64,000 nt of DNA from Triops longicaudatus (lineage: Eukaryota > Arthropoda > Branchiopoda > Notostraca > Triopsidae). The notes below the pieces were generated by a model, which did no database searches, had not been told where the DNA came from, and saw only the letters and a program-made list of their open reading frames with translations. The DNA lies in assembly GCA_022885665.1 (NCBI GenBank), contig JAGQDJ010000006.1, positions 248,001-312,000 of the forward strand, written 5' to 3'. Every line of letters begins with the position of its first letter. The first letter of the stretch is position 1. The position numbers and the translations under genes were made by a program. Of the stretch, positions 49,646 through 61,534 are shown piece by piece.

Positions 49646-52170
49646 AATAAGTTATGAAGAGAAATGTGATCGATCGGGCACTATTCGTAATATCGTGTTT
49701 GGAAATTTAAGGTTTTGTATGATAATATTGGAATGTGTCTCTATCCAGAGTTTCTATTTGACTTCGTTCAACCTCTGCTGTTAGTTACAATAAGAGACCT
49801 ACCCTTCCCGGAGGAAATTATGTCTCTATCTTTGGTTTTAAAAATACTGAAAATTGTGTATTCTGGGACCTTAATAGAATGATTTGCAGTTCAGAAATCC
49901 TTCATAGAGATAGAATAATCTTTATTGTTTATTAAAACTTTTGAACCAAAAAAAGTAAATTTGCTGCAGCTTATCGTTTTGATCCTCGTGACATGTCGTT
50001 ACGTGCCACGTCACTTGGGTTGAGATGTTCCGTTCATTTAAAACGTTTGGTTTCATGCTTGGTGGTTGTCTGGGTCGCTGGTCTAGACTGCGATTTTTCC
50101 GAACGCCCTTACCTTTTTAACGTGACATAATAACTGAAACGCTTACAAGGCACGCAAGCGTTGCTAAGCTATTTCTAATGACCTTCAAGTAGAAAGAACG
50201 AGATTGCGAAATTACGGAGCTTGGCTTTACTTATATAACTCCGTAATTACGCCGGTTATTTAGTTCGTCCGAATGTAAAATTTGCTGCAGTGTTACAGAA
50301 CCCCTCTTATCCAGCTTGTAAACGAATCAGATGAAAAAATTCCAGAAAATGTGAACAAGCGGACGCCTGTAACATAGCAAATTAGAGTGTGTGACAAACA
50401 TCGAATATATGTATGTATTAAGATAGCTTTTGCTTTTGTCCCAATGTAGCGGAAAGAAATGTCCCATTCGCAAGTTTTAAGCCTTCTTCTCCTGACTAGA
50501 ATCTGCGAAGTTTGATATTTAAGGTAACAAACATGGTCAATATAGATACTTGGAAATCTGTCCCGTTTTTATTGGACTAGTTAAGACGCTTCAACTGTGT
50601 TCTACCAAAATGAAAGCTTGTCAACTAGAGCAACATTTCGTTTTCTCGTACATTGAGATTTCGTGATTAGTTTTGTTATTTATTCTATTTATTTGTTCAA
50701 TTATTTTTGCTAGCTTGCACCAAGTCTGTGTGGAAAACTTTGATTAATGTTACAGGGAACAGCAGATATTAGACACTGGAAGCGTTTAATTATAAACAAT
50801 ATGCAGTAAATTCGGAAACTCCAGTACCCTTTCAGGTCTGAAGCGTATTTGGTAAAGTACCTTTAAATTTTCTGCATTGCGTATGTCTATTGTTCATGCT
50901 GTTTGGTGAATATTACCCTGCGGGCTTACTTTGCATATCTGCACTATTAAACTACTTTGTTTACGCTTGTCCCGGTAAACATGTCGTTCTGTGTTTCTTG
51001 TTTCGCCAGATAACGGGAAAAGATTGCTTGTCGCTGTTGAGATAGCAGAGCAGAGAACATTTCGGAGCTGGGAGAGTACGCCTAGTTTTCCTGCTAATTA
51101 GAGCCGAAATTACATGATATGACAACAGTTTACATTTATAGTTTCAGCAATTTGCTTCAATGCACTACGATTAAATTTATGCCAGTCTTCCTTTCTTTTT
51201 GTCTGCAGAGCTATTCGCCTTCCACATGAACATGTATGGCGTCTAAATGGGTCGTTCTGTACCCGACATTTAGGCAGACCGAAAAAGGGAACTGCAGTAA
51301 AGCACGAGAAAGAACAGAAAAGACATGGGTATAAGAAGGCAGGGGAAAAAAGATAATTTTATTCAGAAACGTTTGATTACATCCAAGCCGTTTGGGACGC
51401 TAAACTTTCATTGTTACTTAGGAGCTAAATGCCGGAATCTCGTTTTTTTTTCCCTGTGTCGCTCTGTATTTCCTTTTTATTACTGCTGATGCAGAATATT
51501 CGGTGATCCGTGAAGGTCTCCGAAAGAAAAAAAGCAAGTAACTTTTTTCTCTTTTGTATTGTTGCTCGCCGAGCTTTCAGAATCAAATACCGTACAAACA
51601 CCGTTCTGTTTATTAACTTAGGGGAGGAAATGATGACTCCCAAATTTGTTACGGTCGTTGTTTCCCCCTGAGATGCGTACATCTTGAGCAAAGTTCTACG
51701 GGCTGAGTTGTGCCGAGTAGGCATTCATTGGTCGTCATTCGTCGAGTCGTGGAGCGTAACGGACCTATTTGAAATTTATTGACATAACAAACTACTCTCA
51801 AAAGTCCCCTGATACCTAACGACCTAACTTGGAGAAAGATTTGGGCAACCATAAGCTTCTTCTTTCGGTTTTTCTTTTCTAGGGAGATTCGGTAAAGGGT
51901 GTCCTTACATTTGAGGGATAATCTTTGATAGTGCCCTATTTTTCCTGCCTCTGTAGCACACACTTTTGCCGTGGGTTAATTGCATTATTAATATGAATTA
52001 GGAGCCTTAAATTTAAGTGTAAGATTATTAAGAGCATTAAATGTGTTGAGTGCGTCAATTTTAACTGCAGAAATAGTGACCTTGAATTTTATGGAAAGAT
52101 AGGACGCTATCCTCATCTTTTGGGTGTAATAATACCGTAAGTCATTGTTATACTATGCTTTTATCTTTAT

Positions 52171-52182
52171 AAAATCTTGGGT
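52171..52182 (+). repeat. Target-site duplication, left copy
   Basis: AAAATCTTGGGT is repeated exactly at 52,702-52,713 on the far side of the retrotransposon's A-tail. Confidence 0.85.
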
Positions 52183-52701
52183 CCCAGAAAAATGATTTCG
52201 TCAATTATTCAACTGCGTACGACACACTTCCCAACCAAAGCTTATCTGTACAGAATAAAAAAAGCGGACGACCCGTACTGCAGCTGCCGCGATAGACCAA
52301 GACAAGAATTAGGCCACCTCTTTTTCCATTGCGAAAAACTCAACAAGCAAAGAGTGTTACTACTCAGATCCCTTGCCCACATCAGACTCCATTTCAACAT
52401 CCAAAATATTCTAACAAATCCCAAAGCTTTCCACGCTGTCAAAGATTTCGCTATGTCGGCAAAAGATCTTAAGTAACACCACGCTCCTTTATACAGGCAG
52501 CTCCTCTCCCCTTATAATCCCATTCAAGTCAAATGTATATAAGTGCTGTGAATTACCGAACGAAAGTCCATAATAAGCTTACTATTATGTGACATAATGT
52601 ATATATTTGTTATTGTTTTAAATGTTACATCAACAACTATTAAAGTGAAACGATGCACGGCAACGAGCAACGCTCACGCCGATGAAAGAAATAAAAAAAA
52701 A
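52183..52701 (+). mobile_element. 5'-truncated non-LTR retrotransposon (LINE), ORF2 3' end
   Basis: An open frame runs from the insertion boundary to TAA at 52,474-52,476, encoding the C-terminal part of a Jockey/R1/I-group ORF2. It reads IIQLRTTHFPTKAYLYRI, then PYCSC, HLFFHCEKLNKQR, the CxC...H...C finger that follows the reverse transcriptase in these clades. About 215 bp of 3' UTR follow, ending in an A-tail from 52,693. A 12-bp exact target-site duplication flanks the copy. The retained part has no stop or frameshift, which suggests a recent insertion. It cannot move by itself. Confidence 0.86.
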
Positions 52702-52713
52702 AAAATCTTGGGT
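52702..52713 (+). repeat. Target-site duplication, right copy
   Basis: Second exact copy of AAAATCTTGGGT, starting within the A-tail junction. Confidence 0.83.
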
Positions 52714-55700
52714 ACTATCCCGTACGAAAAAAGTAGTGATCATGACTTTCGGTTTCCTAACAGTTATACAGAGGTTGACACTTGTATAGGAACAGTATTC
52801 TTAGACCCTTGTTGTCTACAAATTAATTCACGGTTTTGAACTGTTCTTTTACTGGTGGTTTATGAACTGCTTTCGAAAATTAACATAGCCATATGGTAAA
52901 CCACAAGTGCGCAACCTACGCGAAGCACGTGGATAACCTTCATGCAACATTTAAAAAGTGGCTCTATGATTTTAAGTTGTATGTTACAGGTTTTCATCAC
53001 TGAATAACCGCTTATGCACGGGTAATACAAGGGCGGCAATGAGCTAAACTCAAGACTTGCCAATTAAATAAAAACACCGTAAGTCTTTTGAGTAGCAAGT
53101 TTTACACGAAAGGCTGGAACATTTTCTGCCCGCTGTCTGTGTTACTGCAATCATGTCTGGACTCGCCCTGGATAGAGGAAAACGCAGTACGGGAAGAAAG
53201 CGGAGCTGCTTGAGTAAAGCGTTTTCATGGCGAAATTTCTTGTGCAGGTGATGAAAGGTAGAAAGTAAAAACAAATGAAGCCGTTTTGCCGCCTACACGC
53301 TTGGCCAATTTAATTCACGAAAAGCTGCACACAAATTCGCAGCGTGAGTCGACCGTGAGAAGTTCCGCACCTGGTCTTCGTTGGTCGCCCAATACAACGC
53401 CAGTGAGGAATGTAACGGCCTGGTGGGCAGGGGAACAAAAAAGTACTGTAGTGGCGGAGATGTGTCAGGCTTGAGGAAGGAGCAACGGAACGTAAGCTTT
53501 ATTTTTGGGTTTTGGTAGCAATATAGGGCGTAAGTTATAACACTGGCGATGCTGGGTGGGCTATTACTGGTCGTATTTTTCTCTCTTTTTCTTATTAAGA
53601 GAGCCACTGATAAGCTCAAGGAAAAGAAGGAAATAAGATTAAGGAAGACAAACGCAAAAGCCAGGAGAGAGTAGAGTCAATATTGGTTCAATTATTAAGG
53701 AGAGCTTGGTCAATAGAGTGTCAAGAGAGAAGCGGGTCCTGCCTCTGGCACCTCAGTAGTAAAACATGCCACACTTAAGTGACTTGACGGTGTTTCCGCT
53801 TTTTCTACGAGCGGCGTACACTGTTTTTGCGGATCGATATGCCGGAAATTTCTGTTGAGCAAAAGTAGGGAAAAATGGTGGTGCCGAGCGCTTACGTTAG
53901 ATTTGAAACAACAAGTTGCTATTTCACAGCTCCCACATCTGCACTACTGATTAGCGGCACGAAAAAGCGTAGGAGTTGGGAAAGGTGTCAAGTTTGATAA
54001 CAAGAAAGCCAATTTCTGTGGTTTGTAGCTCCCGGGGTTACCGTATGGTACTGATATGTTGGTAAGAAATAAATAAATCCAGAGGAGAGAAAAAATCGTA
54101 ACTAATGCTGTTTTCTACTCGGATTGGACTGAAGTTTTAAATTTATTTGCTGAGTGACGGACAAGGCAACGAACGAAGCTAGAATTCCGTATTGCCGCTC
54201 TATGGAAGAAATCGAATGACGAAGTGTCTCAAACAGACTTCTGAACCGAAGGGAAGGCGACGGATAGATATAAGATGTAGCACAACTAACTCTTTAAGAC
54301 TTGTTCAAGGAGAAATCATCCCGTAGCAGTAAGATAGGACAGAATTGAGCTTTGGGGGATGCGTTTTTCCTCCACCTTAAAATCACCCAGGGAGGTGAAC
54401 TTTCGCACGGGTAAAGAAGGGATTTTAGGAATAGTCATGACGACAGTTGAAGAAGTCGTCCTGAGAAACCTCAAACAAAATTACAGTGTTATGTAAGAAA
54501 GTCTGAAATCAAGCCCATCGCTGTGCTCCGTCTCGCTTAGGAATTTTCTTGGCATGACACTCGGTGGAAACGAATCGAAGATACGTTAATAAAAGACAGT
54601 GTCAGGCACAGTGTCAGCCAAGAACGCGGATTTGGTGCAAATGTGGAGCCGTTGCTCGCAATAACGCAGCCAAGTGATCCAATTGAACGAAAAGCTGTTT
54701 AGCCGTGTCGTAAGACCGCGAGAGCTAGGAAAGGTCCTTTGCAGAAATAGGATTTTTCCGGAATTAGTAACAATATTTGGCTGATTCTTTCAGCGGGGAG
54801 GGCGTAGTCACCGCCCAGTCTGGGAATGTTTATCATCTTTTGACAGTGTGGGATGTGAGAAAGCGTAATAGTGTATTGTTTCTAAACCTTCCTTCCCTGC
54901 TGGGCGTTATAAGGAATGCTTACTCTTTTAGTAAACAGTAAAAGGAAGACTCAACATATTAAACAATCAAATAATGGAGTAACTGCACGCATTGGCTTTT
55001 ACGAGCCAGGACAATATAAGACTTACAAACATTCTAAGCACGATACCACGCTGGAGTCGACATTACTTATTGGGTACTTCTGCCCACATGACGACACGAT
55101 GACTTCGCTCCCATTAACGCACACGCACATAGAGGAGTAAAACGTTTCTCAGCGGGTGTAAATGTCCCCTGTACTCGAATTTTCACAATATTTTGGTGTT
55201 CTGAAGGGGCGAGAGATAACCATAATATTGCCGTTAAAAGGTTGCGTGTGTGCGACCCAGGACGCACGTGACAATTCTTTATCTTTTTTATATCTAAGTA
55301 TTCTTTATTCATGAGAATTTTTTTCTTTTTTTAATAAAACGGTTGATTTTTTTCTCTAAAAAGATTTAACAATTTCGAGGGATTTGTTTTGAAATCTATA
55401 ACGTGGAATAAGGAACGACGCATGGGGAGTTTGGAAACCCTTTGATGTATTTGATACCAGGGGAAGCAAAATCGACTGAAATCTCCCATCTATAACAATA
55501 GGTTTGTAGCATTTGAAGGATTTGGTGTCACACGTGGAAATTTGTGTCGACACGGGAATCGAATGACAAGTTGTTTGTTGAAAATAACGATGCACCTATT
55601 ATTGAGGTAGCATGAGATTAAGCCCACGGACAGGTCCTCGTCAACAACGTTAGATTCTTTATTAAAAATTCGATTTGACGACGAGAGAAAATTAGAATTG

Positions 55701-57020
55701 TTTCGTACTTGTTTTCTAGTATATGAGTAGAATTTTGCGCAGTATGCTGGCGTTTCCATCGTAACGGGCGATGCTATTGCATATTTATTGTAGTAATGCT
55801 CCAAATTATAGGCCCTGCTGACATTTGTTGAGTACGAAGGTCTAGTCTAAGAAAAATATACTTTATTATTCGTAACTTGTGTAAGCCTTGCTGACGACGC
55901 TACTCTTTGGGCTCGGTCTAAGAGGAACAAACTGCCGCATCGCTTCAATGGTGAATACACAGTGTGAATTTGAATGTGCGTAAGACGAAACCCCAGGAAA
56001 CCTATTCAGTGTAATCTATCCCAGGTACAGGTGGAAAAATAAGTATTAAATCTAGCAGTATGGTTCACGAATAACGAAAAAATGGACACAGAGACTGGCA
56101 AAAACATTGATAGAATATCCGTAGTTAAATGTAGCCGCTGTTTCGAGCGGCTTGGTATAGCCTATCTGTCCTCCGAGCTGGTATCCTAAAAAGATAGACT
56201 TCATTGGAGGAGCCTTAGCTTGCTCAAACGATGACACCAGTAATTGTGCTAGAAAAAATATGTTTGAAATCTAATAGATTTAAAACATAAAATAAATAGA
56301 GCGAAAATTTGTTTTACAAGCTTCGTGTATATTTCGTTAAAATCATGAAAAGATTATGTCCAAATATTTCAACAGCATGCAAAATATACAAAGTTCCCGT
56401 CTCTTTCATGTCAACCACGCAGCACTTCATGTGAGCCATAATATCATCATTGGCCAAATACTTTTCAAGGTTTTCTAGGAAACAATCTCTGATATCTCAA
56501 AGTCAAGGCTACTAAATTAGGTTTCGGTTCCAAGAATCCACTTCTTTCTGAGTTTAAAGATTCCAACACAGGAGTCGTGCACCGGGCTTTCGAAAAATAG
56601 CGCTTTAACGAGGGCCGGAAATCGATTGATTAAGAAATGGCTAACATTACTCAAATTTGTACAAAGCTAGAACATATCACAATGACTCGAGAGGGGCAGT
56701 TGGCAAAACAAAAAAGAGATAACGATGTCTCTTCCTTTTCGCGTCTTGCCGTCAGTCCAATTCTCTCCGCGAACTGTATGTAAGCTATCGATAATGCTTT
56801 TTCTATCAGCACACAAAAGTTCGCAGTTTTCATATTGTATTTCTCTTCTGTCCGTTTCGACTCAGAGCGTCTGTTGGCCGCAAGTAAAGTTCGACTGTGT
56901 GAACAAAATGTCGCACAACAGAAAGCTTCCCTGTATCTGCTTCCGCTAGCTTGGCTCGTGAAAACAAGATTTGAGATGTTCCTTTTTCGTGTTTTTCTTG
57001 ACGAAAAAAAGAGAAAGAGC
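52714..57020. other. Intergenic stretch and Tre1-like 3' UTR
   Basis: The minus-strand receptor mRNA must end somewhere here. Minus-strand AATAAA candidates occur near 55,861 and 55,785. Two minus-strand frames with acceptor-like starts, 56,474-56,314 and 56,248-56,052, look partly protein-like, but no phase-compatible donor joins them, so I do not call a gene. Nothing else was recognised. Confidence 0.55.
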
Positions 57021-57840
57021 CTAAGCTTTCTGTGACATGCTGCGACTTATACCAGGCCTGTTATTGCCCATACCAGCCGGTTCGTTGGTGTGAGTGGCCA
57101 TTTTGCACGTGAGCAGGTTCTTGTAGGCTTGCCGGTATTCCGAGCTCATCGCTACGTAAATGACGGGATTGATGGAAGTCGTTAAGTAAATGAGGACGTA
57201 GCTTAGAATGTTCAGTACTCGCAAGTCCGTTTCCTTGCTCAAGAGCTTGACAATGGTAATGGGCATGTAGCAAACGACGAAAGAGATGAAGATGACCAGA
57301 ATCATCTGTAAAAGTTTACGATCCTTGGGTGTCATACGTCCCACGTGCAGCGCCCGCTTGACACGGGTGGAACGCCGGGTTAAAACGTTGGTAACGTGAG
57401 CCAAAGCCACGTTCACGTGTTGGGGCGCGTTATTACTGCATTCTTTTCCGCGCCGGGAATAATTATGGGAGTCCGTGTAGTGGGATGACACGGGCGATGA
57501 TAATTCTGTTGGAGTCGGACTGACAGATCGCGACGGTGGGCTTTGACGTCCTGATGAGGCAGTTAAAAGAAGATTTTGTCCGGGACAGCTACTGCCGCCA
57601 TTTCCTCCGCCCAAATCGAAGGAAAGGCTGCGTTGCGATCGACCGTTGCCTCCCGTTGCTGAAGTAATCGAAGCGGTCTCGATTCGAATATCCGGAATGG
57701 ATAAGCGACTGGAGTCCCATGCACCCGACCGGGCACTCGATTGCTCTTGCACTTCGTCGGAGGTTTGATTCATGTCTTCGTCCACTACAGTGCCATGATC
57801 CACTTCAATGCGGACCGGGGATTTTTTCGTCCCTTGCCAT
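57021..57840 (-). CDS. Tre1: Tre1-like exon: rest of ICL3, TM6, TM7, C-terminal tail
   Basis: Acceptor CTGTTTTTCAG. About 175 loop residues precede TM6, including repeated SP/TP sites (SPPSRSVSPTPTELSSP) and the basic TRRSTRVKRALHVGR, a likely G-protein contact next to TM6. The tail after NPVIY is short, with helix 8, a possible palmitoylated Cys (LLTC) and the end SRSMSQKA. Stop TGA. Confidence 0.93.
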
Positions 57841-59483
57841 CTGAAAAACAGCATATCAAAACTGGTGTGTTATGTTATAAAAACAAAGCGTATAACGTAC
57901 CAAAAAAAAGGAAGAAAAACAAGGTGAGGGATACACAGTAACAAGAAAAAGAAATCACAGGAAATTATTCATGGAGGGCAGTAAAGCTGATCTTGCTCAG
58001 TGTCAGTATTCCCAACTCTTTGCTGCATCTCCTCTCCACTTGAAGAAATTATGGGAAAATCTTTAACATGCATTAAAGATCGCCTTTGCCCTCCTTTTTT
58101 CTTACTAGTCTCTCCAGTAAGCAACGTACAATATTTTTTCGATAAAATATGGAGCACAGGAAATCCATTTATCAAGGCTTTTCTCTCCTCCCCGCAAAAG
58201 TTAAAAGCAAACGTGAAAGTATGGAACCACGAGTATGTCGAACAAGATAGATGACGCTCGAACCGCTTACTGCAAGAAGTTACAGCATTACAATGCTCTA
58301 GCAGGGAAAAGCTCTTCGGGAAGGTTTAACGACAGAGTGAGTAGGAGGAGGGGAGAAGAATCAGGGAGAAAGAATGGAAACAACAGGGGAAAGAATCTTA
58401 CCTTAAAATAGTGGAGGATTTGGCAGGCGCTTGGACGAGGGTAATGGCTGACTTTTTGTTATGCAAAATGTGTTCAGTCGACGGCCGTCGCTGATGGCAT
58501 GGCGTTACGGGAGGCTGACTTTCATCTGACGTATCTGTGGATCCGCTGGCTTGCTGCGATTCACAGCAAGTGAGGTTGAAAGAAGACGCTTCCTTCGTAC
58601 CCTGAGCGGGTGGACATAAACGCGTGGTCTTCGACTTGGCGCGTTGATGACTTGCACCATTATCCTTGCTCCCAGCGCTACCACTCGCGTCAGCGTGCAG
58701 CCCGGCGTGCCCCGACGCGGTGGGTCCTTTGCTGCGGGAAGCGGCTGCCGCTTTCCGAACAATGAAAAAGATCCGGGCGTAACAAACAACGATGGCCAAG
58801 CAAGGTAGCACGAAAGCCACAACAAAGAGGAACTCTTTGGGCGATTTGTGGGTCGTCTCGTCAGGGAGAATGGAACAGCTGCCGATACTGTAATCCAAGC
58901 CAAATCTGCCCCATTTGCCCAGCAAGGTCGGAATGAGTGAACCAAAGCAGCCGGCCCATGTCAGCGCAATCATAATCCATAAATGACGGCGCTTGTAAAG
59001 CCTATACAGGGAATGAAAGAACATGGAGTTAAGTGTTTTTCTTTTTATTCTGTTAAAATTTATTTTTGCTCCTCGGATTTTGGCTCCGCTATAGTCTGCT
59101 ACTCGTTTAATGCTCGGGGAATCTTCGATAAGGAAGAAAACGGAAGGCATGTTTCGGTTAAAGAAACTGAGCTTGAACGAGGCAGTAACATAAAAATTTC
59201 AAAAGCGGTGAAAAAGCAAGCTAAGTGCCCCAAAAATCGCTTACTTGGGATACCAACGTGGATGGCCGATCATGACATATCGATTGAGGGTGATGGCTAA
59301 GATGGTGAAGATGGAAACGGCCAGTAATCCATAGCGCAAGAGAGGAAAGAGCTGACATAATACATCGCCATGAACCCAGTCGCGATGGTGGAACAACGAA
59401 GTGGCCAGCGGAAGGTTGAAACAGCAGAACATCAAATCCGATACACTTAAGTTGATGATGAAAATGGCTGTAGCACTTCGGAC
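57021..59483 (-). CDS. Tre1: Tre1-like rhodopsin-family GPCR (partial: TM2 to C terminus), three exons
   Basis: G-protein-coupled receptor of the Tre1/Moody group. In flies Tre1 guides germ-cell migration and neuroblast polarity. Exons in order are 59,483-59,245, 59,001-58,402 and 57,840-57,021. Phases (0, 2, 2) join to 552 residues. Signs: TM2 INLSVSDLMFCCFNLPLA; TM3 LLRYGLLAVSIFTILAI ending in NRYVMIGHPR (NRY in place of DRY, as in fly Tre1); TM4 with PTLLGKWGRFGLD and ECL2 Cys in GSCSILPD; TM5 KEFLFVVAFVLPC; TM6 ILVIFISFVVCYMPITI; TM7 NPVIY; helix 8 SSEYRQAYKNLLTC. The Cys pair (DVLC and SCS) is present. The third intracellular loop is ~290 residues and Ser-rich, against a short loop in the fly protein as I recall it. 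The N terminus and TM1 exon are missing from the model. Confidence 0.9.
58402..59001 (-). CDS. Tre1: Tre1-like exon: ICL2, TM4, ECL2, TM5, first part of ICL3
   Basis: It begins by completing the Lys codon, then LYKRRHLWIMIALTW. TM5 ends at IVRK about 83 residues in. The remaining ~116 residues are Ala/Ser/Gly- and Lys-rich loop. Donor TTTTAAG|gtaaga, phase 2. Confidence 0.92.
59245..59483 (-). CDS. Tre1: Tre1-like exon: TM2, ECL1, TM3
   Basis: It starts at CAACCCAAACAG|GTC, phase 0, and ends AA|gtaagc, phase 2. It encodes VRSATAIFIINLSVSDLM through GHPRWYPK. The phase-0 acceptor right at VRSATA requires an upstream exon with TM1. Confidence 0.93.
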
Positions 59484-60582
59484 CTGTTTGGGTTGACACA
59501 AGAGGGAAACAAACATAAATTACGTTAGCAAGTTGGTTAGGTATAGGCCTACCTGCGGCCCAATTCCTTCCTCTACTCTTGTTCTCTTCCTCTATTCTTG
59601 CAAGAATGAGATAAACGTATCCCAGAAAATATGTTGTAAAAATAGAAAGATAAAATACTACAATTGCTCAACTAGCTCAACCTCGAGTACTCCCTCCAAG
59701 GAGTCCATTATCGGAGTTATGTGAGCTGCAGTGCGGAAAACAGGGAACAAATCATGGTCTTACCAAGGGTGCGGTGGGGGGAAGGGCGAGCATGAAGAGA
59801 AATGAAGGGATGTAAGTAGATATTTCAGTGGCCAAGTCACCAGAAGAAGTAGTGTATAGTAGAGCTACGAAGTATCTGTTACTGGGAGGTCTTCAGAGGT
59901 TTCGTCCATCATGAGCAGTTCTTTGCACGTGAGCGCCCAATGTAGTGTGGTTCGCTTATTCTCGGGGCTTTATAAAATAATTCCTTTTACAAGCCCTGCA
60001 AAAGATGTTGTCGACAACAGCGTGCTCACGTGAAATATGTGTCCATAAAAGCTGGAGAGCGCAAGAGAAACTTGGAGGCCAAACAGAAAAAGAAAACTGG
60101 ACAAAACTGCCGGACATGGCAAACTCTCTGTATTCCCTGCAGGAAATGCACTTAGAAGTTTTATTTTTTTTCGGGTGGCTTTATTATTACTTTTTACTGG
60201 AAGTAATTTTCTAACAGTTGAAGACGTCTGGACATCATAGACCATTCCGCGATAAAACAGAGAGAGTTCATGTTTATATTTTTTTTTTAGTATTATAGTG
60301 TCAGAATAGAATATTTTAGGTGTTATAACAACCATCAACAGATTTTCACTTTCCGGTTTATGAACAAACTAAACTGTTGCCCGAAACTACGTTCGCTAGA
60401 TGGAAAAGTGCCCTAGATGTCCGAGAGCAATTGTACGTTGTAATTTCGACTAGATGAAAACCACGATTTTTAGAATGCCGTGAATTCCCTGATTTTGTGG
60501 AAAAATTTGACTTCCTTGTGAACATAGCGAATACCACGTTTTTTCCATAATACCATCTTGAAAGCCAAATTCTATTTAGTGG

Positions 60583-60610
60583 TACAATAGAACTCAGTTT
60601 TTGTCAATTC
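60583..60610 (+). repeat. Solitary pogo-like terminal sequence
   Basis: TACAATAGAACTC followed by TTTTTGTC resembles the left end at 37,081. I found no convincing inverted partner, so it is probably a relic. Confidence 0.35.
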
Positions 60611-61490
60611 CTGAACATGTAAAAGATAACAACTTTTCCGATGAAACCCTTTTCTGTGAGCATTTTACGTTGCCTCCATTTAGCTTATCGTTCAGCCGCA
60701 AGCGAGCCAAACTCAAAATGGGAAAAAAGTGAAATAATTTTTACCCATCTCTAGTTATACAGTAGAAAAGTAATGCAACGGTAATTAAATCGAGATATTT
60801 TTCAGTCGTTAAATTCGTCCTGCTACTGGACAAATAAAGTAGAAAACTAAAAAAAAAATCCACAAACATTAAAAGGAATACAACATTAAATAAAAAACAC
60901 CTTACTTATTCAAGCACGAAAAGAAAGGCTATAAAGGTCTATCAGAAATGATATAGTTTTATGAAGTCTGAAATATTTTTCGCACCATTTCTCATTGAAA
61001 AATAGTACTTTTTATGTATCCAAAAGGGAAAATGTTTTATCAGAAGGGAAACTCCAACAAGATGTTAAGCATGAAGCATTCTGTCATCAACAAACTGAAA
61101 CACACTGCAGTGCGCAGCTTTGCCAAATAGCAGACCAAATCGCGTCTGGTATTAAGCGTTTTTGTGTAGCTCGTACGAAGCATCGTTCTTAGCTTTTTTA
61201 TGCCTCGTGTAGAGTTACTCCGAGAACTAGTTTTAGCTAACTGTGATATCAGCCTTTTTTGCAGTTCGACTAGCCTTTCTTAAATCTATTAATACCAACA
61301 CAGATTACCACCCACAAAGAACAATTTACACGAAGTGCTGAGTGTGCCACACTTCGCGTACAAATTTCTACTAAATGGCTTATGTTGAAGACGGTTATTT
61401 TGTTGTATTTTTGGAGAACTTGCGTTTTCCTTATATTTTTTTTTTCCATTTTCTCTTGTGGGTGGTAGTGAGTGCAGTGCTACAGTAAAC

Positions 61491-61534
61491 ATAACAGCGG
61501 AAGTAAAAGATAACTCTTTTACTTCCGCTGTTAT
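61491..61534. repeat. Perfect inverted repeat, 20-bp stem, TAAC loop
   Basis: ATAACAGCGGAAGTAAAAGA (61,491-61,510) is followed by TAAC and then its exact reverse complement (61,515-61,534). AATAAA begins two bases after the hairpin, at 61,536-61,541. Nothing around it suggests a transposon or a coding exon. Confidence 0.92.

Larger units (their letters stand above)
46000..52170. other. Intergenic stretch
   Basis: No gene recognised on either strand apart from the candidate start exon at 46,993-47,005. It contains a cluster of GATCCGAT-like motifs at 48,015-48,300, a 25-base poly-T run at 49,621-49,645, and AT-rich sequence. Confidence 0.65.
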
